NCBI GenBank assembly: GCA_019775845.1
Contig: JADQAV010000024.1
Span: forward strand, 264,117-328,116
Source of the DNA: Myrmaecium sp. VS I D KN 1
Taxonomy: Eukaryota > Ascomycota > Dothideomycetes > Valsariales > Valsariaceae
Direction of reading: 5' to 3'
Length of the DNA stretch: 64,000 bases
In this document: piece by piece, positions 11,649 through 23,764 of the stretch
Layout of the letters: each line of letters starts with the position of its first letter
Position numbering within the stretch: position 1 is the stretch's first letter
Translations under genes and position numbers: made by a program
The notes under the pieces: model-generated
Database searches by the model: none
Told to the model about the DNA's origin: nothing
Seen by the model: the letters and a program-made list of their open reading frames with translations, nothing else

Positions 11649-11790
11649 GGACATCACTTCCACCGTCTCCTCTTCTCCTCCTCACCACGAAGCCAGCTCG
11701 ACATCTTCTCTACACCAGCCAAACCCGCCTTCCAACCAGCCCATCCGTCCCTTCGACCAAATCCCCCCAAACCAAACCAAACCCACAACC

Positions 11791-12312
11791 ATGTTCTCCC
11801 TCCCCACCCTCCTCCTCGCCGCCGCCGCCGCGACCGCCGGGACCACCGGCGCCCTGGCCCAAAACGTCGAGATGCGCGGCTACGCCAGCGCCGTCGGCTG
11901 CACGGGCGGTTACTTCTACAACACCAACGGCGGCGCCCTCTGCGTCGCCTACCCGGTCGGCTACCGCGGCAGCGCCCAGTGGGTCAACCTGCCCGCCGGC
12001 TCCCAGGGCCAGGGCTACACCGACGGCGGCTGCGTCGACTACGCGTTCGAGGAGTTCGGCCCGGGCACCGTCTGCCACGCCACCGGCGGCGCTGGGTTTC
12101 ATACCCTCAACTGGTTTCATAGCCCTGCGAAGCGGGCGGCTGCGAAGCGGGCGGATGAGGATGTGGAGTGTGTGGCCCCGACGGGATTGGTGTTCACCGC
12201 GGCCGATGGGTCGGCTAAGGAGGTCAAGGTGGAGAGCAAGGCGCATGCGCAGTTCTTGGCTGATCTTGCTTTGGCGGGCAATGTCACTGCGTTGGAGAAG
12301 TTGGCGCAGTGA
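11791..12312 (+). CDS. Small secreted cysteine-containing protein
   Basis: Single exon, 173 residues. It has a clear signal peptide: MFSLPTLLL, then an Ala-rich core, with probable cleavage after GALA (residue 23). The mature part has five cysteines, in GCTGG, LCVAY, GGCVDY, VCHAT and VECVAP. A Lys-Arg-rich hinge near residues 114-122 (AKRAAAKRAD) looks like a Kex2-type processing site. The C-terminal part (VESKAHAQFLADLALAGNVTALEKL) reads as amphipathic helix. I do not recognise the family; cell-wall protein or effector-like protein are both possible. TATA box and C/A-rich leader suggest strong, regulated expression (inference). A downstream GT-AG-like pair follows the stop and would lie in the 3' UTR. 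Confidence 0.85.
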   Translation: MFSLPTLLLAAAAATAGTTGALAQNVEMRGYASAVGCTGGYFYNTNGGALCVAYPVGYRGSAQWVNLPAGSQGQGYTDGGCVDYAFEEFGPGTVCHATGGAGFHTLNWFHSPAKRAAAKRADEDVECVAPTGLVFTAADGSAKEVKVESKAHAQFLADLALAGNVTALEKLAQ

Positions 12313-13696
12313 GAGCGGGGGTAAGTGAGAGAGAGAGGGCCTGGTGATGAGTTTCAACCGCGCTGACGTCTTCTGGTCCACTCTAGGTGAACGCCCTTGC
12401 GATTGCCGATGCGGCTTCCGGAGCTAAGGACGGGTTCGAAGTGTTCTTTGTTTTTCTGCGTCTTCTAGATGAGCTTTGTGGATTTGGTTGTCACAGTCTT
12501 TACTGATTGCTTTCGCGGGAGTAGGATGGACCGGGCCTGTTGTCCGGAACCGGGAGGATGGTCGGTTACGCTCGTTATCCTCATTTAGCTTTGCTTTGCG
12601 GTAGCTTCGTTAGATCCGATTGAAACCATGTTTTGCAATGTGGACGTACATACGCTTGATCTCCGTGACATGTTCGCACTTGTAATGGCGGGGGTCTCGG
12701 GGTCTCGCTCTCCTTGACCGCCATGGCCTGGAGCGAGCTGAGTTTGATGGAGCGACTTCGCTCGGAGGCAGGGCCAAGCATGGAGACAGTGGGCGGGGAT
12801 TTACGTTCATGACTTAGAGAGAGGGAGAAAAGGACATGTTAGGGACCGAGTGACGCGTATCTGGAGGAGAAGTAGGGGGCCACACGACAAGACTTCCCCC
12901 CCCCCCCAGAACAAAACAAGCCGGATCATTTCTCGTGCGGTAAAGAAGACTAGTATTGCTATTCAAGGATTATTCAACACCGCAGGAATGACTGTTGACA
13001 ACGGGAAGAAGAAAAAAGAAGACGAGAAAAAGAAAAAAGAAAAAAAAAGACTGTGACAATTTAGGCTTCCCGTGACTTCCATCAGAAGTAAAGAAGGATT
13101 TTCCGTATCAAAAGCAAAGAAACATGGAAGAAGGGATCTTAAACTTGCATCGCAGTTCTTGCATCGTACTTTTTGATAGAGCTCTCTTGCTTCACCTCGG
13201 TTGGATTTGAGGCGAAAGAGGATTTGGGAGAAACAAATTAGACTGGTGTTGTGAAGTGCCCTTCCGAGGGTGCTGCGGTGCACTCGTAGACGGACCTAGG
13301 GGACTGAAGCACTAACCGGCAGGCACTGACATCGTCAAGCAGACATGCCTAAATGTCATTCCATATGTCGGCATAGCCTAGGAAATCTGGTAATCCTTGT
13401 GTCTTCCGTCTCCCGGAACCCGCTGATTGCATGCATTAAAGCTGGGAAGGACAATAAAGAAGCTCGGTTCGCGTCTCCGTTCACACGCGGAACAGATCGG
13501 TGCCGTAGCTCCATATGGAAGGGATCCATAAAACTCGAGCGAAGCCCGAATCGACGGCGAAAGATGGGGAAGAACATGTTCCAGGCCGTGGAAACGTCTC
13601 AATAACCAACTCGGCTCGACAAACGCCGTGGAATCACATCTCAGAGGTGTTGTAGCGGTGGGGAAGGTCCTGCTAGTAAGGACGTATGTGAGGGGA
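12313..13696. other. Intergenic region between convergent genes
   Basis: The 3' flanks of the secreted-protein gene (plus) and the PIN-domain gene (minus). It contains a C homopolymer near 12897-12908 and an A/G-rich stretch near 13005-13050. No gene recognised. Confidence 0.5.
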
Positions 13697-15042
13697 TTAT
13701 GTTGGTTCCCATAGGGATTTGCGGCCGCCGCGCAGGGAGCGAGCAGCAGGACGAGGACGGGCAAAGGAGTTCGGATCGATCGGCTTCTTGGGATCGTACG
13801 TGTCGGCGCGAGCGCCGGTGGCGACTTTGCCGGCGACCGGAGGGACGTATCTGCCCCCGCGGGGTCCGCGAGGAAGAGCACTGTTGCGGCCACCGCGAGC
13901 GCCAGCTGCTGTCGCGCCTCTGCCAAAATCGTTGGGGTCAAACACACGCTGGTTGTTGGAGGATTGAGATCCGCGCGGCGAGGGTTTGAAGACGATCTCA
14001 TCCTCTTCATCGTGATCGACTGGGAGTGGCTCCTTCTTCGGAGAGACTGGCCGTTTTGGCGAAGGTGGTGGCAAAGTGTTGATGTCGATGCCGGTTTCTT
14101 TCTGAAACAGAGTGAGGCGGTTCTTGTAGTCACGGTCTTCGCGACCAACTGCGTCGCGGAGCTGTTCCAGACGTTTCACCCGAATACCGAACCTTTGGGC
14201 CAGGGTTTGCTTGCTTGGGTCGTTGGTAAGGAGGATGAATGACCCGAGAGCATCGTCCGCATTCGGCTCTTGCTGAATCCTCCAGAGAATGTATCGGAAC
14301 AGTTTGCGGTGGTTTGCTGGCATGGTGTTCCTTTTCCTTCGCGACATTCCAGAGCCATTCCGGGCGAGACGTTCTTCCATATCAATGGCCCCATCGGTCT
14401 GTGATGCTGAATAAAGGGTGGCAGTGGATTTTCCTGGACTGCCGGACGAGTAAGCCGAGCGAGGTGTAGACGGGGTTTTGGTCGGAGGTTCCAAGCTTTG
14501 GCTCGAGCTCATCGACGTCTTGTCGGAGTCATCATGGAGATTCAGGCTGTTCTCCATGTCATCGACCAGCTCCTCCTCATCAATATCCCCGTTGTCTATG
14601 GACAACAATGTCTCTGGTAGCATGTGCCTCTCCACCTCTTCCCAGGTGGCATATTCCTCGCCGGCGCCCTGCAACTTCACCTGCCCGTTCGCCAAAACGT
14701 CCGGATCGGAAGTGATATTGTCAAGCCAGCGAATGACCTCGCGTGCATCCCTGTTGATCCTGTGATCGCCATTCTTCAGTTGTCCGATGCGCGTCAATGC
14801 TGTGACAGTCAGTTGCTTGTCCGCCCAAGGGAACAGAAGCACCGCGTACTTTCGATAGGCACGAAGAGGCGGATCGCGCCCGTGTTGATCCACTTCCTGA
14901 GCCCGTCTCGGGTCCGCTCGGTTCCTCCGGCGATGAGAGCAGTGTCGTCCACGATGCAGTTGAAGACCTTGCGAACGGGGAGGGGCGGGGTGGCCAAGCG
15001 AGCCTCTTCCGCTCGGGCGCGCGTTTGGGCGTGGTTACGCAT
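13697..15042 (-). CDS. PIN-domain protein with RGG-rich tail
   Basis: Two exons on the minus strand, 15042-14850 and 14799-13697, give 431 residues. The 50-nt intron (GTACGC donor, CTGAC branch, CAG acceptor) joins ...FVPIE to TLTRIGQLK..., restoring a PIN fold: CIVDDTALIAGG, then LRKWINTG, then the RDAREVIRWLDN segment. The aspartates in VDDT and in the RINRDAR/WLD region are candidate metal ligands, so RNA cleavage or RNA binding in mRNA decay (SMG6/NMD4-type PIN) is inferred. A Ser-rich acidic middle, a basic segment (MSRRKRN) and Gly-Arg motifs (ARGGR, GPRGGR, LRGGR) near the C-terminus add RNA-binding character. An in-frame TAA at 15066-15064 fixes the ATG at 15042. A probable 5'-UTR intron lies at 15069-15159. 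The gene sits directly beside the RIP block. Confidence 0.85.
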
Positions 15043-15068
15043 GCTGAAGGTGCGCAAAGTCGGTTATT

Positions 15069-15159
15069 CTGCGGGAAAGCGCCGGCACGCCGGAGTCAGA
15101 TAGACGTTGGCGGAGGCTGTGACGCAGCAGGTGGCGGCTCAGCGGAGGCTCAGGCTTAC
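15069..15159 (-). other. Probable 5'-UTR intron of the PIN-domain gene
   Basis: On the minus strand GTAAGC opens at 15159 and CCCGCAG closes at 15069, with a CTGAC branch site between. The exon after it has an in-frame stop before the ATG at 15042, so the intron would be untranslated. Confidence 0.45.
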
Positions 15160-15525
15160 CGGTTGCTAGATTCGAGTCGGTTGTGTGATGGTGCTGCAGT
15201 GGTGAAGGATCATTCCAGTCGTCAGTGTCATCGCCGAAGCCTTCACGGGCTGCGCAGGACGATCAGGCGGTCGATCGCAGTCTTCTTCGCGAGTGTTTGG
15301 AGAGCTGGTGAGCGTGAGCGTGGGAATGTGGTCGCGTTACCGTCGGCGACGTCGTGGAGCATTTTCGTGGGTGGACATGGAGAACGTGATTGGGAGTCTT
15401 TGGACCGGGAACGATGTTGGACGCCGGACTTTGGGCGACGAGACAGACATGATGCCCGGGGCACCCTTAGCGATTGAAGGGGGTCCTGTGTACGGTAGAC
15501 GTTCGGTGCGTAGTGGTGTCTCGTA

Positions 15526-18500
15526 TTAATATAGAAAAACCGTATTTCTCGTATAGATCCACTTACGTGTATATTATAAAATAGTAAAAAATTATATCTA
15601 GTAATTACTTAGTAGAGTTTATCGCACGCGATATAAATATTAATTAGTATAACTATTTACCTAGTATATTTATAGATACCGTAAATATCTTATAAATTCT
15701 TAGTATTTATAGATATATAGTAGATAGGTATATATAGTTAGTAAAGTATCTAGTATTATATTATCTACTATATATAATTAGTAAATACTTAGTAGTTAGT
15801 ATAGTATAGTAAATAAGTATAGTACTTAGTATATACTTTATCTACTTATACTAAGTCGCTATTATATCTTCTTTAATACTATTTTTATTATATACTGCAC
15901 CGCCCTACCGCTTGCCTCTTCGTTTCTCTCTACTTTTTATCTATATTTAAGTTTATTTAAGTACTTATTTACTCTCTTATTTATTCCTGCAGATAGTATA
16001 GTTAGTAGTTATATTAGTAATAATTTAGCTAAATATAAACCTCTCTCTTAAGAATAACTTATTTATAAAAGACTTCTTACTTACTAAGGCTCTTCCTAAG
16101 TTAGTATAATAGTAGGTAGAGTTTCTAAGACCTTACTCTTACTTATTTTATATAAGTAGAAGGTTAGTTAATCTTAAACTTATATTAAGTATCTACTCTT
16201 AATAAACTTTACGTAGTATAAGTTATATTACTACGCTGCCCTTACCGCTATAAGCGCGCTAAAATTAATAATATACTTCTTAATAATAACGAGAAGCTCC
16301 GTAAGTTTAATTACCTTATATATTAAAACTTCTTTTTACTATACTTAAATTATTAATCGGATCGCCTTATTAAAGAGGTTTATAATTTAAATATTAAAGT
16401 AGAGTTATTTAAGTATTAGTCCGCACGCCGGATATATATAAATTATATAAAAGGCTATAAGCGTAATATTCTTAAGGTATTTAAGGTAAGTATACTACTA
16501 CTTAATATCCTTACTATATACTAATTAAGTATAGAGTTATATCTATAACGTAATTAAGGAAGTACTTATATTTAAGAGCTTATTAAATTATTAATTAATT
16601 AAAGATAAGCTTTTATATTATTACTCGCCGGTCGCTTTCCTAAATATCTTCTATTATATATAGGGCTTTATTAATATCTCTGCGTCGTTAGAGCTTACTA
16701 CTTTTTTCTATTAAAGTAAGTAGTTAGAATTCTTAATCCTATCTTTTATCTAAAGAAAGTTACTAATATTTCTTAAGGTCTTTAAGTTAATCTTAGCTAT
16801 TACGTTAAAGTCTAAATAGATATAATTCAGACTTAAGTTAGTATACTTAATATACGTAGTAGTCTTATTAAGTTCTATAATAAAATAGTAATAGCCGATA
16901 ACCTATAAAATATAATAAAGGCCGAATTTACGGAGGTTTACGTACGTATATATAAGTAGCGAAATAAGAGGAAGACTTAGAATTTATTTATCCTAAATAA
17001 CTTTAAGTTTCTTAGCCTTCCTCCCTCCTCTTACTCCTCTAATATTACTACTCTTTAGTAGTTTAGTTAGTTATATTCCCTTCCTCTTCTCTATTCTCCC
17101 TCTCTTACTATACTAGTCCCTATTACTATAGATTTTTTTAATTTTTTTATTTTCTTATATTTTAATCTTTACTCTATACCCTATATATTATATAATTTAC
17201 TTTAACTATCTTATATATTTTTTTATAGCTAGTATATAGGACTAGATCTAAGTATAATTACTTACCTAAAACTTACGTTTATATTATAGTAGTACTCCCT
17301 ACCTTATTTATTTTAAAATATATAGAAGACGTAGAGAATTATCCCGCTATAGCTATATATTAATAATAAGTAGAAATACGTCTATAACAGCCTCTATTAG
17401 CGTAAATTAGAGTTAACTAGGGTTAATTAAGGAGGAAAGAGTTAATCTTAAGGTTTCTATAGTTCGGCTTATAGCTGATATTACTTAGACTAAGGAGGTT
17501 AATATATAATAATATTTAATTAATTCTACTTCTTTTTCTTAAGCTATATAAAATCTACCGCTTTTATATAAATAGTTATAGTATTACGACTTACTTTAAT
17601 ACCTAATAGTATATATTTTTATTATTTAGCTATATTAGTAATCTAAATTTATTTCCTTTAGGCGGTATAGTTTAGCTACTTTATACTTACTTATTTAAGT
17701 TTAGACTATAACTTTTTAATTAATATTTAATATTACTTAACGTTGTTTTACTTACTTACCTATACCTTACTACACCCTTAATAAATATTACTTACTTTAT
17801 TAAGAATACCTCTACTATACTTAATTTAACGGATAGGTAAGAAGCTACTTAAAAACTAATTATCTATATAACTACCGGTACTAAAGCGCGCGCGTAAGAT
17901 TATATAGTAGGATAATAATAACTTTAATAATAATAACTTTAGAATATTACTTAAATTAGTGACTAACCTAGTATATACTACCTAAGTAATTAAGTAGTTT
18001 ATATAACTAATATTCTTATAAGATATCGATAAACTATAATAACGGTTACTTAAATACTAGGCTCTAAATAAAGATAAGGATATTAAGAACCTTAATTATA
18101 ATTAGCTTTAAGAACTCTACTAACTAGCTAATTATTAAGAGTAACTAATCCCTGATAAAGCTAATTAATAGCTAGAGGTAAGTATTAAAGAAGATACTAA
18201 TAATAAAACCGCTAAAGCCTTATAGTAGGCTGAAACTATATAAAGTAAAATATTTACTTTATTAATATTACTTTTATAATCCTTCTATTATAAGTCTTTA
18301 CTAAATATTAAAAATACCTCTATACCTATTAGCTACGTAAGAAGTAACTAATTAGTTTCTTTATTTAAATTAGTAATAAGCTTATAATACTAAAGTATTA
18401 GTTTATTAAGAGTATAATATATAAGCTTATAAGAGATTTTACGAAAGGAGCTTAAGCTATATAATAAAGTATCTTTACTACTTAATACTTTAGATATGTT

Positions 18501-21500
18501 AAAGAGATATACCTAATAAATACTACTATTACTAGAAATATAAAAAAAGCCCCTTACTTTTAATACTAGATAAGCTGTTATCTATACGCGCTAGTAATAA
18601 AGATTTATTATTATAGGACCCGCCTATACTTATAAAGAACCTTATTTTTTTAATCTAATTAATACTATTATCCACTTTTTATAGTTATAAACTATATATA
18701 GTAAGATTTATATAGGTATAGCTCTATATATTAACTCGCTATTAGAATATTACTACTTACTAATATAGTTATAATCTATCCGTATAATATCTAGATAATT
18801 TATATTTTATAATTAAGAAGGTAAAGATAAAAAGTAACTAATCTTCCCTTCTAATTTTATTCTATAGCGCTGCTATAAAGATACTACTTATAGTTATTAA
18901 ACTATACTAAATAAGTAATTTAAAAGAGTTATTAATATAGAGAAAGATAAAAGATTAACTTAAGAATATAGCTAACTAGCTAGTATTATTATTATACTTA
19001 TTTAATACGTTATATTTACTCGTTTAATACTAGTTTATCTACTTACCGCCCTGCCGCTAAAGAGAGGGAATATATTATATATATAAAGATATAATATTAT
19101 ATATTTCTAAAAATAATATCTTCTAATATAATTTAGAGATATAACTTAACTACTTATTTAAAAGTAAAGTATTAGAAGAATCTAATATTAACTATAATAA
19201 GCCTTTTATATAATAGATATATAATAACTTAAGTTACTATATTTATCTATTATACTAGTTATATCTTATTACTACCGAACTTAAAATTATTAAGTATAAG
19301 AGAAATAATTTAATTAAATACTTCGTTAGATAAGAGCGACTAATATTTTTTCTACTTATAATATTTACTAATAGTTTTAACCTTTATAGAAATATAAATA
19401 ATAGGTAGTTATATAATTTTCGCTACCTTATCCTTTTAAGAGAGAGTACGGCGCGCTAATATACTCCTATTAATACTAGACTTATATAGTAGTAACTTAA
19501 TAAATATCCTTACTTTATTAGCGTTATTTATAAGATATCTTAATCTTCCTTTATATAGTAGTAGTAAAAATATTACTATAACTATTAATAGGAGTATTTA
19601 TACTATCTACGTATTTATCGCTAATATTATTAGTAATATACCTTAGTAATAGTTAAATTCCGGGTTTTTAAACTAAGCTGTGAATTATAGTTATTACTTT
19701 TATAATATTAATTATATAAATCGGAGTAACTTATTATACGACGTAATTAGCTATAGTAACTTCTACTATAAGGTATTATATATACGTACTTATATAAATA
19801 GACTTACTACTAAGGCTGTGAAATTAGTATACTATTATTAAATAAGCCTTAATCTTACTCCTCCTCCTTTTATATTATTAGCGCTAGCCTTAGATATTAT
19901 ACTTACTCGCCTTAGTAATTCTATATACTCGGAATATAGTAGTATTTTAAAGCTAATATATCTGCTTCTTATCGAAGTAATTTTAATAATTCCTACGTAA
20001 AAGAATTATATAAAAAAGCTATAAATATTTCTATTTTTACTAAAGTAGTAGCGTCTATAATTACTAATTTATTATATTAATAGTTATACCCTCTAGTAAT
20101 ATACGTAGTAATCTATTATTATTATCTACCTCCTCCGATTCTAGCTTAAGAGTATATATATTACTACTCTTTATAGACGGTATATAGTATATATTTAGAA
20201 ATATTATTCTACTAGGATTAGGAACTATACTTAATATAGCTAAGATAATTATAAAAGCGGTTATAACTATCGCTAAATTAAATATATAACTAATAACTAA
20301 TAAACTAATAGTAGAGAAGCGCTTACTTTTAGAAGAGATATTATCTAAGTTAGAAATATATTTTAACGTCTTAATAAAGTAGCTGCCGTTACTATAAATT
20401 CGAATCCGCAAAGTTATAAATTAATACTATACTATAGTAGTAACTTATATACTTTATTAACTATCCTTACTATATTAGTATTAGTATTAATAAGTTTAAG
20501 TAGATTTATTAAGAGTATCTTTAACTACGCCCCTCCTTATACTAAATTTAATTACTACTAAGTAGTATTATAGTAATAAGAAGTAGCTAAATATCTATAT
20601 TAGCCTTTACTATATAGTAATAACTAAACGCTTTATAATACTAAGTAAGTATAATATTCTTATTAGCGAGGATAAGTATTAGTAGTTTAAAAGAGATATT
20701 TATTTTATAAACTATATTAGTTTAGAAAGAGATCTACTCTACTAGAAGAATATATAGTAAATAATTTATCTTCTATTATTTAATACCTTCGCGGACGAAG
20801 AATTTATACTAATATAAAAGCTTAAATCCTTATATACCGCCTATCCTACGTTATTTAGATATTTACTACTAAAATCTAAGTAAAATAATATAGAAGAGGA
20901 AGAAGAGATACTTCTAATCTATTAAGATAAGAACTTTTAACTTACTACTACCTAAGTTAAACTTTAAAGTTAGTTTTATAAGAATACGCTTAAATTACCT
21001 ATCTATTTAGTAGATATAGATCTTAGCTTTCGCAGATAGTTATAAAGTACGTATATTAACTATAATATACCTAATATAATATATCTTAGACGGAATATAC
21101 TTAAGTAGTTTAAAAAGCTATTATTTAATAATCTGTAAGTTATATTTATTTCTTTAAGCTTAGATAAGTATTTAGTCTAATATACTATCTACTATAGGGA
21201 AATAAAGCGTTAGTATATATTTAAGCGTAGTAATTTCATCCTCTATTATAATAATTAAATTAATTATATTAAATAAATATTTACTTATAAAGTCCTTACT
21301 AGTTAATATTAACTATTTATTACTATAGCTACTATTAATTACGAAAAGAATACTATAAACCTCTTAACTAGTATAGAAATTATAATAATAAATAATACTA
21401 ATAATATTATTAGCTTACTTATCCTAATTACGAAATAACTTTATATTATACTATTTAATAGTATATTAGATAGAAAAAAGGATATTACTAAAGAAAATAA

Positions 21501-22015
21501 GCTTTTATTTATAAATTAGAAGATTTAATTCCTTTAAAATATACTAAATTAGATTAAATTAGTAATATTAGTAGTATTAGTAGTATTAGTAGTATTACTT
21601 AATACTACTAACTAAGAAGCGCTAGTAAGTACTATAAGTATATCTTAGTAACTAGTTAGATATTAAAGGTAGAAGAAATAAAGGTAGTAATATTAATAGT
21701 ATTAAGAACCTTACTAGTAAGCTAAATATTATCTATTAATACTAATCTTATACTATAAAAACCTACCTTATAATATAACTACGCGTATACTAAATATATT
21801 TAGTATTAAATAACTATATACTAATAGTTTCACACGCTTAATTAGTTTCTTACGTTCGGAGATTTTTATCTATATCTAGCTAATTTTATTCACGTTCTCT
21901 AATACGTGCAAAGCTATAAAAACAGAATATATTACTATACGTAAGCTCTTACTATACCGAAGAATCTTTTTACTATAATATATACTGAAAAATCGAATCT
22001 ACCGTTAAAACACCA
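15526..22015. repeat. AT-rich RIP-type block (destroyed repeat DNA)
   Basis: About 6.5 kb composed almost entirely of A/T, with sudden edges against GC-rich flanks. CpA and TpG are nearly absent while TpA is very frequent: the 60 bases from 15781 hold 19 TA, no CA and no TG. CpG survives in places (for example the CGCGCGCG run near 17887). This is the expected result of repeat-induced point mutation acting on CpA on both strands. All six frames are broken by stops; the longest ORF (minus, 20064-20411) is a low-complexity Ile/Asn/Leu product. CA and TG reappear in the last ~200 bases (21820-22015), suggesting a weaker edge. The size fits a mutated retro- or DNA transposon or several nested ones, but I could not recognise transposase, reverse transcriptase, LTRs or terminal inverted repeats. 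Confidence 0.88.
21567..21602. repeat. Short TTAGTAGTA tandem repeat inside the AT block
   Basis: Repeated TAGTATTAG units occur within the RIP block; probably a by-product of its composition. Confidence 0.5.
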
Positions 22016-22405
22016 AATTTCTACGGTTCCGTGCACCCCCGCCAGCCGCTAAGGACTGCCGGGGGTCGCCCGCCGCTCGGAAATTTCGAAATAAGCGCGG
22101 CCGTCTGGCCTTCCGACCAATCACAGCGGGAGGAGCGGTCTCGATATAGTTCATCATATTAAGTGTATGTATGCGCTGCACCATGTAAAGCGACTCTCAT
22201 TGTGCGCAGCAACTACATTCGCGGATTTTTGCAGAAGATCCTGCCCATTCCAGCTCCAGACAACCGGAAACATAAACCAAGCAACTATTGCCGCCATCCC
22301 TTCCTATGGCAAACCGCAATCACTGTTCCCGTGCCCGATACCGATCCCGCAGCCACCGTGATACCGCTTTCCACGCAAGCTTGTGACAATCCTTGTCGTG
22401 AAGCC
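22016..22405. other. Right flank of the AT block
   Basis: Composition returns abruptly to GC-rich (CCCCCGCCAGCCGC near 22035, CGGAAATTTCG near 22078). No gene recognised. The stretch up to 22405 is the 3' flank of the TRAX gene. Confidence 0.5.
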
Positions 22406-23404
22406 TCAGAAACTTTCCACCTCTTCAGGCCCTTTCCGTTCCTCACGCAAATCAGGAACCCAACCCTTCGGCCTCTCCCGACCGCGGATGATGAGACCAT
22501 ATAATGCCTTCTCCACCTTCTCCACACACTCCCGCATGACGCCCATCTTTTTGTCCACGTCCTTCGCGAAATGGCCTCCCCCGCTCACCTCCAGCGACTC
22601 AAGATGCGCCCGGAGCTCTTGCAGATCTGTGAGGATGTTCCTCCGCGGCGTCGGTTGTGCCTCGTCCACCTCCATTTTGTCACTCTGCTCGTCCTTCTGC
22701 TCTTCAACGGAGCCCCCTTGCTGCTCCCGCGACTCTCCGCCCGGAAGCTCTCCATTCGTTGCCATCGCGGTGATGGCAAACCGCATCAGCTCGCCGACCA
22801 TGTCAAACACACCAAGCAGATAGTCCTCGTATGTCAACATCACCGGCCCGTTCTCGCCTCCGAGTTCGGCCAGCTTTGCCTTGGAGTCTTCGTAGGAAAT
22901 CAAGGATTGCGTCTCGATGTAATGCTGAAATGTCAAGGATTCCATGAACTCTTGGTTCCCGCCCGTGATGTTCCGCGCATATCGGTAGGCGTTGATGTTC
23001 TGTAGGTCCTTCGACACTGTCTTATATTGCGTCTCGATGATATCCCAATACTGCCTGTTCGACTTTGTAATGTGTGGAGGTATCGGCTGCCGCAGTTTAC
23101 GGATTCTGCGAGAATGTGAGTGAGGTCGACATACAGCGGAGGCTGCAGGCGTTGTAGTATTCACCTCTGAAGACCGAAAATGCTGTTAGGATCCCATTAG
23201 CTCGGGCCATCCGTGCCTCTATCCTCGTGCTCACATTTTCTTGCTGGCAGCCGTAATGTCGCGCGACGCCTTGATCATGCGCTCGCGGCGGTCGTGGTGT
23301 TCATCCAATTCCGCCTTGAACTGCTCGAACATGGGCAGGAACGGGGAGGACGAGGTCTGTTGAGTCTCCGCCATGGTCTCGTTGAACTTGCGTTTTTGTC
23401 CCAT
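22406..23404 (-). CDS. Translin-associated factor X (TRAX)
   Basis: Three minus-strand exons, 23404-23235, 23182-23165 and 23105-22406, give 295 residues. The middle exon is only 18 nt (encoding part of KKIIFGLQRIRK) and is flanked by introns of 52 and 59 nt with good CTAAC/CTCAC branch sites. TRAX pairs with translin to form C3PO, a single-strand RNA/DNA-binding ribonuclease that trims small RNAs; TRAX supplies the acidic catalytic residues. The visible TRAX/translin core runs from FEQFKAELDEHHDRRERMIKASRDI through the HYIETQSLISYE segment to TYEDYLLGVFDMVGELMRFAITA. An acidic, Glu/Gln-rich insertion (about 190-225) precedes the last helix. The ATG at 23404 is chosen as the first that yields MGQKRKF; a more internal Met at 23374 is possible. 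Divergent from Gpi14 with about 360 bp between starts. Confidence 0.93.
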
Positions 23405-23764
23405 GAGGAAGGACAAGAGGCGGGGGCGGGGTAAAATATGCGGTAAAGAGAGGTTGCTCCGCGAAATCACTGTCAGGTTTGCTTCCGTCATGAAGCTACC
23501 CTTGCCCGCAGATTTTGCCGGGATTCTGCCGCCGGCTTGCTGAAACGCTCACGACACTCCATCATCTCCGCGCGCAACAGGCTCGTTTGGAGATCACCCA
23601 GTCGTACCTCAGATGCGGCGCGGACGACTGTGAAGCAGGGCACTCTTCTCTTTCATAACATCAATGCCTCATCCGTGAAGGCCATTCCCTCATTCTCTGC
23701 TGCCTTTCCTCGTTTCCCCGTTCAGTCTCCATTCTCCTGTCCCAGTGCGGCTGCGTTGCCGGAC
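23405..23764. promoter_or_regulatory. Shared divergent promoter region, TRAX / Gpi14
   Basis: Only 360 bp separate the two start codons on opposite strands. Any promoter elements must be shared or closely interleaved. No TATA box was recognised. Confidence 0.5.

Larger units (their letters stand above)
9779..11790. other. Intergenic region between transporter and secreted protein
   Basis: About 2 kb with no supported gene. It is rich in simple T/C and GA-type sequence. It contains an imperfect direct duplication near 10960-11069, a run of TGCTTA/TGCTTATA short repeats just after it, and the promoter of the gene at 11791 with a TATA box at 11642. Confidence 0.5.

Noticed and set aside
15055-15057. 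Upstream start for the PIN-domain protein
   Set aside because: The codon is TTG, not ATG, and an in-frame TAA lies three codons further up.
20064-20411. 115-codon minus-strand ORF in the AT block
   Set aside because: Ile/Asn/Ser-rich product of extreme base composition; no transposon motif can be seen.
15490-22010. Possible terminal inverted repeat of the AT block (ACGGTAGA near 15493 and its complement near 21999)
   Set aside because: Only eight bases match; the surrounding bases do not, so this is probably chance.
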